This document shows, piece by piece, positions 5,150-9,147 of a stretch of 9,147 nucleotides of DNA; within the stretch, counting starts at the first letter, position 1, and each line of letters starts with the position of its first letter. Under the pieces are notes generated by a model, which did not search any database, was not told the origin of the DNA, and saw only the letters and a list, made by a program, of their open reading frames with translations. Both the position numbers and the translations under genes were made by a program. Origin of the DNA: Succinivibrio sp. (lineage in GTDB: Bacteria > Pseudomonadota > Gammaproteobacteria > Enterobacterales > Succinivibrionaceae); NCBI GenBank assembly GCA_017959135.1, contig JAGDBH010000113.1, forward strand, positions 1 to 9,147. The letters run 5' to 3'.

Positions 5150-6885
5150 TTCTTTGGGAAGGGTACACAGAATAATTCAAAGAGATCTCTAGTTTTTTTA
5201 GGGATCTCTTTTGTTATATATATACCTCTTCCTGCAGGTTTTGTTGCCTGCAGTTTCTTCAGCTGCAACATTGCCTTTTCAAGTGATTCTCCTGGTAATA
5301 CCTTTCCTTCTGCTTTATGAGCGGCAGCAGATACACTTAGCATCATTCTCAGTGTTTGTGCCAGCAGGTGTATAAAAATCTTTCCTTTATAGGAAGAACC
5401 TGTTGCATTAAGGCGTTCACCATCATTTAAAACCTTAAACTGTTTAAAAGCCGTTTCTACAATATTTCTTTCACGATAGATAACAAGACTGTCGAATGGA
5501 TCAGATACCTCATTTGTTCTAATAGCAAAATATCCATTGTATCGGCATGCTTTTTGGACAGCATCTGCATTTAAATGCCATACCTTAGACTGCTTATCCT
5601 GCTCAATGAATCTGGAGTAGTTTCTCCAGAGGTTGTTATCCATTTTCAGATTATTGTTTTTAATGTCCAGCAGACGCTGAACTTCACACATGAACGCGAT
5701 AGTCTGACGTTCTCCAAGAGCACCGTCATGGTACAGGTGGAGATAAACATCATGGTCTACGGTAATACCATCGACAGTTGAACTCCATTTTTCGATTTCA
5801 CCGGTTCTGGCATAAACAGCGAGAGTTCCCTTCATAAAAAGAGGATTGTTAAGACTGTCTTTGTAGCGCTTGATTTTTGCTTTAATAGAGTCCTCGGTAA
5901 GCTTAACCCCTGTAAGGAATCTTAACTTGCAGTTAATCTGTTTCTGAACATTCATAACTGAGGAATAACCTCTATCGGTAGTAATGAGCACCTCAGAAAG
6001 GTCAAGGCCAAGGTTCTGCATTCTCATAAGAATATCAGGGAATATGGTCATATCGTTTATAGAGCCTTCTGACTCATAGGCATAACAGACATCACCTGTT
6101 TCATAATCTACACATAAGGTAAGGTTAACCTGTTTGAGGAAGTCATCCTGTTTTGCATGCCCGAAGGCAGCATTCTCAATAGACTGGGAATAGGTACTGA
6201 TACTGGTGGAATCAATAGCCATTATCATAGGAGGAATATAGATCCCTTGCTTATTGGCAAGCTGTTTTCTCTGCAGATGACTTTCTACAAGTCGCTCATG
6301 ACGTAATTTGAAGTATTCATCAATTTTTTCCTGAGTTACAGAAGCCAAAAGACGACTGATTTTCTGACTGGATAAAGGTTTAGCCTCAGGAAGGTAATAC
6401 ATGGAAAGCCAGTCCTCATAGTTATGCATAGCCATACCGTGGGAACAGAGTTCGTAAATACCAAGTCTGAGAAACTCAACACCATCATCACCGAAAACAG
6501 CTTTTAATGAACTTATTATTGCCTGTTTCTTTGCCATCTCCCATAAGGTATAGGTTAAGCCAAAGGAAATACAGTCACATCTCCAGGATAAATCAATTTC
6601 TGCTTCTTTCTTGATTTCCTGTGCCTCTTCATCAGACCTGACCACCAGCTGGTTATTCTCATAAAAGACAGATTCACAGATATATTCAGGATGTTCCTCA
6701 AGGAAGGCTTTACTTAGAGAAACTTCACCGGTATCAGCATTAAGTCTGCCGACATGTACTCTTTTGGCAACTCGAGACTGTTTCTTAACAGGGTCCCATT
6801 TATTGTAATAAGAGATGATGTAGGTTCTACCCATTTTGTCGGTATAGCTGGAGTAATTCCATTTGATATCAGGAGTGTCTGTCAT
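5134..6885 (-). CDS. DDE transposase, IS4 superfamily, IS1634-like
   Basis: The 583-residue protein catalyses cut-and-paste movement of the surrounding element. The RNase H-like domain (DDE_Tnp_1 type) spans about 220-520. Its three acidic residues are visible: D225 in MAIDSTSIS, D304 in LITTDRGYSS and E477 in RNIVETAFKQFK, the YREK-like signature of the IS4 superfamily. The last is followed by NATGSSYKGKIFIHLLAQTLRMML, typical of IS1634-type proteins. The N-terminal 100 residues are the DNA-binding part expected to recognise the ends. Length and motifs are complete, with no frameshift, so it is probably active. The start at ATG 6885 has only a weak ribosome site (GGA 8 nt upstream), as is common for transposases. 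A TATAAT box lies about 20 nt upstream. No passenger gene is present. Confidence 0.95.
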   Translation of the reverse strand: MTDTPDIKWNYSSYTDKMGRTYIISYYNKWDPVKKQSRVAKRVHVGRLNADTGEVSLSKAFLEEHPEYICESVFYENNQLVVRSDEEAQEIKKEAEIDLSWRCDCISFGLTYTLWEMAKKQAIISSLKAVFGDDGVEFLRLGIYELCSHGMAMHNYEDWLSMYYLPEAKPLSSQKISRLLASVTQEKIDEYFKLRHERLVESHLQRKQLANKQGIYIPPMIMAIDSTSISTYSQSIENAAFGHAKQDDFLKQVNLTLCVDYETGDVCYAYESEGSINDMTIFPDILMRMQNLGLDLSEVLITTDRGYSSVMNVQKQINCKLRFLTGVKLTEDSIKAKIKRYKDSLNNPLFMKGTLAVYARTGEIEKWSSTVDGITVDHDVYLHLYHDGALGERQTIAFMCEVQRLLDIKNNNLKMDNNLWRNYSRFIEQDKQSKVWHLNADAVQKACRYNGYFAIRTNEVSDPFDSLVIYRERNIVETAFKQFKVLNDGERLNATGSSYKGKIFIHLLAQTLRMMLSVSAAAHKAEGKVLPGESLEKAMLQLKKLQATKPAGRGIYITKEIPKKTRDLFELFCVPFPKKQIKN

Positions 6886-6906
6886 ATAAATAGTCCATTA
6901 AAGTAT

Positions 6907-6935
6907 ATTATAGACTATGATATAATAAAAATAGA
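6907..6935 (-). promoter_or_regulatory. Candidate transposase promoter
   Basis: On the minus strand a consensus TATAAT (6912-6907) lies about 20 nt upstream of the transposase start. The hexamer 17 nt upstream of it (TCTATT) matches a -35 poorly. The surroundings are very AT-rich, so this is a weak call. Confidence 0.3.
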
Positions 6936-7004
6936 AATAGATAAAGAAAAAATCTTAAAAAACAGTGGAATAAAAAGAATATTTAGGAGATTTGTGAGAA
7001 TAAT

Positions 7005-7027
7005 CACCCTAGTTTAAAACTAGGGTG
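7005..7027. repeat. Right subterminal hairpin, 11-bp perfect inverted repeat
   Basis: CACCCTAGTTT (7005-7015) and AAACTAGGGTG (7017-7027) are perfect inverted arms around a single base. The hairpin is between the transposase promoter region and the right end of the IS. It could block incoming transcripts or mark the end for transposase. No T-run follows on either strand. Confidence 0.7.
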
Positions 7028-7029
7028 TA

Positions 7030-7042
7030 CGGAGGTTAGGTT
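7030..7042 (-). repeat. Right terminal inverted repeat of the IS
   Basis: CGGAGGTTAGGTT is the inverted counterpart of the left end at 5108-5120, with one mismatch. It starts 2 nt after the right subterminal hairpin. Confidence 0.75.
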
Positions 7043-7073
7043 AGTATGGCAGGATTTTTTTTACCTTTTAAGT

Positions 7074-7100
7074 CCTCAGACCGTTCAAAAGCCTCAGACC
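7074..7100. repeat. Short direct repeat downstream of the GGDEF operon
   Basis: CCTCAGACC occurs at 7074-7082 and 7092-7100, an 18-base period. It lies between the IS and the end of the downstream GGDEF gene, on the side where that operon's transcript would end. No terminator hairpin is evident there. Confidence 0.5.
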
Positions 7101-7126
7101 TTCCCTTCTTTATAGTTGAAGATGGA

Positions 7127-8356
7127 TTATCCTATTTCCCTGGTTTTCGATGCTCTTAGAATCTTAGAGTAATCCTTTTTGGAAAAACGCTTGGTCTCAT
7201 ACATCAGTCGGTCTGCCGCATCAATAAATTCCTGAGTACTCCTAAAGCGTCTGTCAAATCTTGTAAAGCCTGTTGATACTGACAGATCATAGGGAGCAAG
7301 ACTAAGCTCCTTAAGCTGTCCTAAGCTGTGCTCGATATAACGGCAGATTGAGGATGCCTTCTCCTCATTGGCATTCTTCTTAATCATAATAAACTCGTCA
7401 CCGCCGTATCTGCAGACAAAACAGTTAAAGGATGAGGAGATGTACTTGAGGATTCTTGCAATCTGGATTAAAACAATATCACCGTTGTTATGTCCGAATT
7501 TATCATTGATAAGCTTGAACCTGTCAATATCAATAAAAATCAGAAAGGTCTGACGTCTGTCCTTTTCAGGCACCTGCATCAGATTATCCAGATAACGGCG
7601 AAGCTCATTAAGATTATTGATGGAGGTCAGCTCATCTACCGACAGTCTTAAATGCTGATGGATAGTCATAAGATAGGTAAAGGTCAGAGCAAAGGCTGTA
7701 ATCACTATAGGATAGTCAAACAGAAAGCCGACTGTTGAGAGTAGAAATGGCAGAGTAATTGCCACATAAAAAAGAAAATACTCCGACTTATAGTAGGTAA
7801 TCTCAGTCAGACGCTCCTTCTGAGCAGACACAATGGATAAGGCATTATAGATACCCAAAATAGAATAGAGACCTATTATAGCCACGAGAACATAGAAATA
7901 AGGACCTCTTATCAGCAGTCCATTATAGGTCAGGATAAGAACCCTGCCGTCAAACATCGATGAAATCATAAGATAGACAGCTGCATAAAATGGAATAGCC
8001 CCCACAAAAATCTTATATTTATGGAATACCGAGTAATTCGGACTGTTTATGTAGATTAAAAGGCTGACGACATAGATAAGAATAAAGTAGAACAGGTACT
8101 TGCAGAAAGAAAAGACAATGGTAGCACCGTTTAGCTTGTCACAGATAATATTATTGCTGTAGAAGGTTGCACAGCGTGAATCATAATAGAATCTGGTGCC
8201 GATATCACAGCCTACAATCAGTATGCAGACAAATACCACGCCGATATATACATATCGGTTCTGATCACGGCTTTTCATCAGATAGAAGGTGATAATCAGA
8301 TAGACAGTAAGACATACAAAATCTATCTGCAGAGTAATCCAGTCAGTATAGTTCAT
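7127..8356 (-). CDS. Seven-TM membrane diguanylate cyclase (GGDEF), divergent
   Basis: The 409-residue protein has about seven hydrophobic segments (near 9-27, 36-51, 78-101, 115-133, 152-173, 193-211 and 214-230), then a cytoplasmic GGDEF domain from about 240 to 395. GGDEF domains make cyclic di-GMP from two GTP. The active loop is intact (RYGGDEF, GGDEF at 318-322), as are FIDIDRFKLINDKFGHNNGD (274-293) and the STGFTRF strand. The usual DxLTGLxNR lead-in is changed to DELTSINNLN. The nine residues before GGDEF (SFNCFVCRY) lack the RxxD inhibitory site, so product feedback is probably absent. The N-terminal part resembles 7TM-type sensor modules, ligand unknown. ATG 8356 overlaps the stop of the upstream paralog by four bases (ATGA), indicating translational coupling; an AGG lies 6 nt upstream. 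Confidence 0.92.
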   Translation of the reverse strand: MNYTDWITLQIDFVCLTVYLIITFYLMKSRDQNRYVYIGVVFVCILIVGCDIGTRFYYDSRCATFYSNNIICDKLNGATIVFSFCKYLFYFILIYVVSLLIYINSPNYSVFHKYKIFVGAIPFYAAVYLMISSMFDGRVLILTYNGLLIRGPYFYVLVAIIGLYSILGIYNALSIVSAQKERLTEITYYKSEYFLFYVAITLPFLLSTVGFLFDYPIVITAFALTFTYLMTIHQHLRLSVDELTSINNLNELRRYLDNLMQVPEKDRRQTFLIFIDIDRFKLINDKFGHNNGDIVLIQIARILKYISSSFNCFVCRYGGDEFIMIKKNANEEKASSICRYIEHSLGQLKELSLAPYDLSVSTGFTRFDRRFRSTQEFIDAADRLMYETKRFSKKDYSKILRASKTREIG

Positions 8357-9147
8357 TCTGAGCCTGCCTTATCTGCTTCAGCATGCTTAAGCTTATTCTC
8401 CCTTTTCTGCTCGTACATGATGTTGTCAGCTATTCTGATAATATCATTCATGGTCTTACCGGCCTGATTTAAGGGAGTGGTGCCGAATGACAGATTCAGG
8501 CTGATATCAGGAAGATTCTTCTCCGCCTTTTCCTTTAAGGTTCTCCTGATGTCCTCAATCATGACATCCACATCAGAGGAATCTGTATGGGAGGAGATAA
8601 TCGCAAACTCATCACCGCCCAGTCTTGCAATGAAATAATGGAACTTGGAGTTTAAATCCAGCATGGATTCTGCAACAGTACGCAGTGAGAGATCACCTAC
8701 GATATGACCGTATTCATCGTTAATCTTCTTGAAGTCATCTATATCCACGTAGGTAAGATACATGTTCACCTTCAAGTAGTTGTTCATGGCATTTGACAGG
8801 TACATTCTAAAGCGGTTTCGATTGTTAAGACCGGTCAGAGTATCCACGAAGATTCTGTTCTCCTGGGCATCCACATATAAAAAAAGAACAGCTAAGGTCG
8901 CAGCCACAATATAGAAATTGCTCATAAAATAGCCAAAGCCAAACTGGATTCCGCCTAAAAGCAGAGCCAGAAAACCTGCAATACAGAGCTTTACTCTCAT
9001 ATCCACGCTATGCTCTTTTACTGCACAGAAAACACATACGGCAAAGGCTGCTGTGGTATACAGTCCCACAAAGATATCAAGCACATAGAAATAATCACCG
9101 GCTATTGGCTCGCCGAAGAGATTGAGCTTGAAAAGATAATATTTAAA
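8353..9147 (-). CDS. Membrane diguanylate cyclase (GGDEF), 5'-truncated by the window edge
   Basis: The frame is open to the right edge, with 264 residues visible ending at 8353. A GTG at 9084 could be read as a start, but 21 more in-frame codons precede it (FGEPIAGDYFYVLDIFVGLY), and this stretch aligns with PYFYVLVAIIGLY of the downstream gene, so the true start lies outside the window. Counted from the GTG, the last four or so transmembrane segments occupy about 3-72. A complete GGDEF domain follows: DTLTGLNNRNRF (81-92), TYVDIDDFKKINDEYGHIVGD (111-131) and RLGGDEFAII with GGDEF at 156-160. Its lead-in is canonical, unlike its partner's. The RxxD inhibitory site is missing. It probably makes cyclic di-GMP at the inner membrane. 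The pair looks like a tandem duplication transcribed together. Confidence 0.92.
   Translation of the reverse strand, partial: FKYYLFKLNLFGEPIAGDYFYVLDIFVGLYTTAAFAVCVFCAVKEHSVDMRVKLCIAGFLALLLGGIQFGFGYFMSNFYIVAATLAVLFLYVDAQENRIFVDTLTGLNNRNRFRMYLSNAMNNYLKVNMYLTYVDIDDFKKINDEYGHIVGDLSLRTVAESMLDLNSKFHYFIARLGGDEFAIISSHTDSSDVDVMIEDIRRTLKEKAEKNLPDISLNLSFGTTPLNQAGKTMNDIIRIADNIMYEQKRENKLKHAEADKAGSE

Larger units (their letters stand above)
5108..7042 (-). mobile_element. Insertion sequence, IS1634-like, about 1.9 kb
   Basis: The element holds one intact DDE transposase gene on the minus strand. Its ends are set by the imperfect inverted repeat AACCCAACCTCCG (5108-5120) and CGGAGGTTAGGTT (7030-7042). 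Each end has a strong hairpin just inside. I found no convincing target duplication at the flanks (TCTTCA against AGTATG), so the exact ends could shift by a few bases. It separates efp from the GGDEF genes and lies 24 nt beyond the efp stop without breaking a recognisable gene. Confidence 0.85.

Noticed and set aside
5100..7046. Target site duplication flanking the IS
   Set aside because: Bases outside the inverted repeats (TCTTCA and AGTATG) do not match in any small shift tried.
7055..7062. Run of eight T on the plus strand as a terminator
   Set aside because: No stable hairpin directly precedes it, and no plus-strand gene reaches it since the IS insertion. It may be a remnant of the original efp terminator, but this cannot be shown.
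9082..9084. GTG as the true start of the upstream GGDEF gene
   Set aside because: The open frame continues to the window edge and the upstream residues align with the transmembrane region of the paralog, so the gene starts outside the window.

Overview
This 9.1 kb window comes from an AT-rich gammaproteobacterium, most likely an anaerobic gut or rumen member of the Aeromonadales/Succinivibrionaceae type. That placement is inferred from three things: an EarP/EF-P pair with an arginine at the EF-P modification site, a class III (anaerobic) ribonucleotide reductase locus, and membrane diguanylate cyclases. No rRNA, tRNA or CRISPR array was seen.

Layout. Positions 1-2926 (minus strand) form an anaerobic ribonucleotide reductase locus, read right to left. 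nrdD encodes a 754-residue catalytic chain that has the ATP cone, active-site cysteines and zinc ribbon but no glycyl radical motif. A separate 52-residue gene carries that motif (RRVTGYL...RFNDGK...DRVKH). A hairpin with a T-run follows. Then comes the start of the NrdG activase, which after about 60-75 residues changes in frame into what looks like the C-terminal part of an O-antigen polymerase and runs off the left edge. Positions 3160-5083 (plus strand) hold earP and efp: EarP adds rhamnose to Arg32 of elongation factor P, which relieves ribosome stalling at polyproline. The 310-base gap between them contains a candidate promoter inside a 9-bp inverted repeat, a short tandem repeat and a foldable leader RNA. 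Positions 5108-7042 are an insertion sequence with an intact 583-residue DDE transposase (IS1634-like) on the minus strand, imperfect terminal inverted repeats and a strong hairpin just inside each end. Positions 7127-9147 (minus strand) hold two overlapping paralogous membrane GGDEF proteins. The upstream one is cut by the right edge.

How the genes work together. NrdD, the small glycyl radical protein and NrdG should make deoxyribonucleotides without oxygen, with the radical glycine supplied on its own polypeptide. EarP and EF-P act as an enzyme and its substrate. The GGDEF pair probably makes cyclic di-GMP in response to membrane signals and is functionally unrelated to the rest.

The points most worth attention are the split class III reductase, the NrdG/polymerase chimera (real recombination or assembly join), and the structured efp leader.
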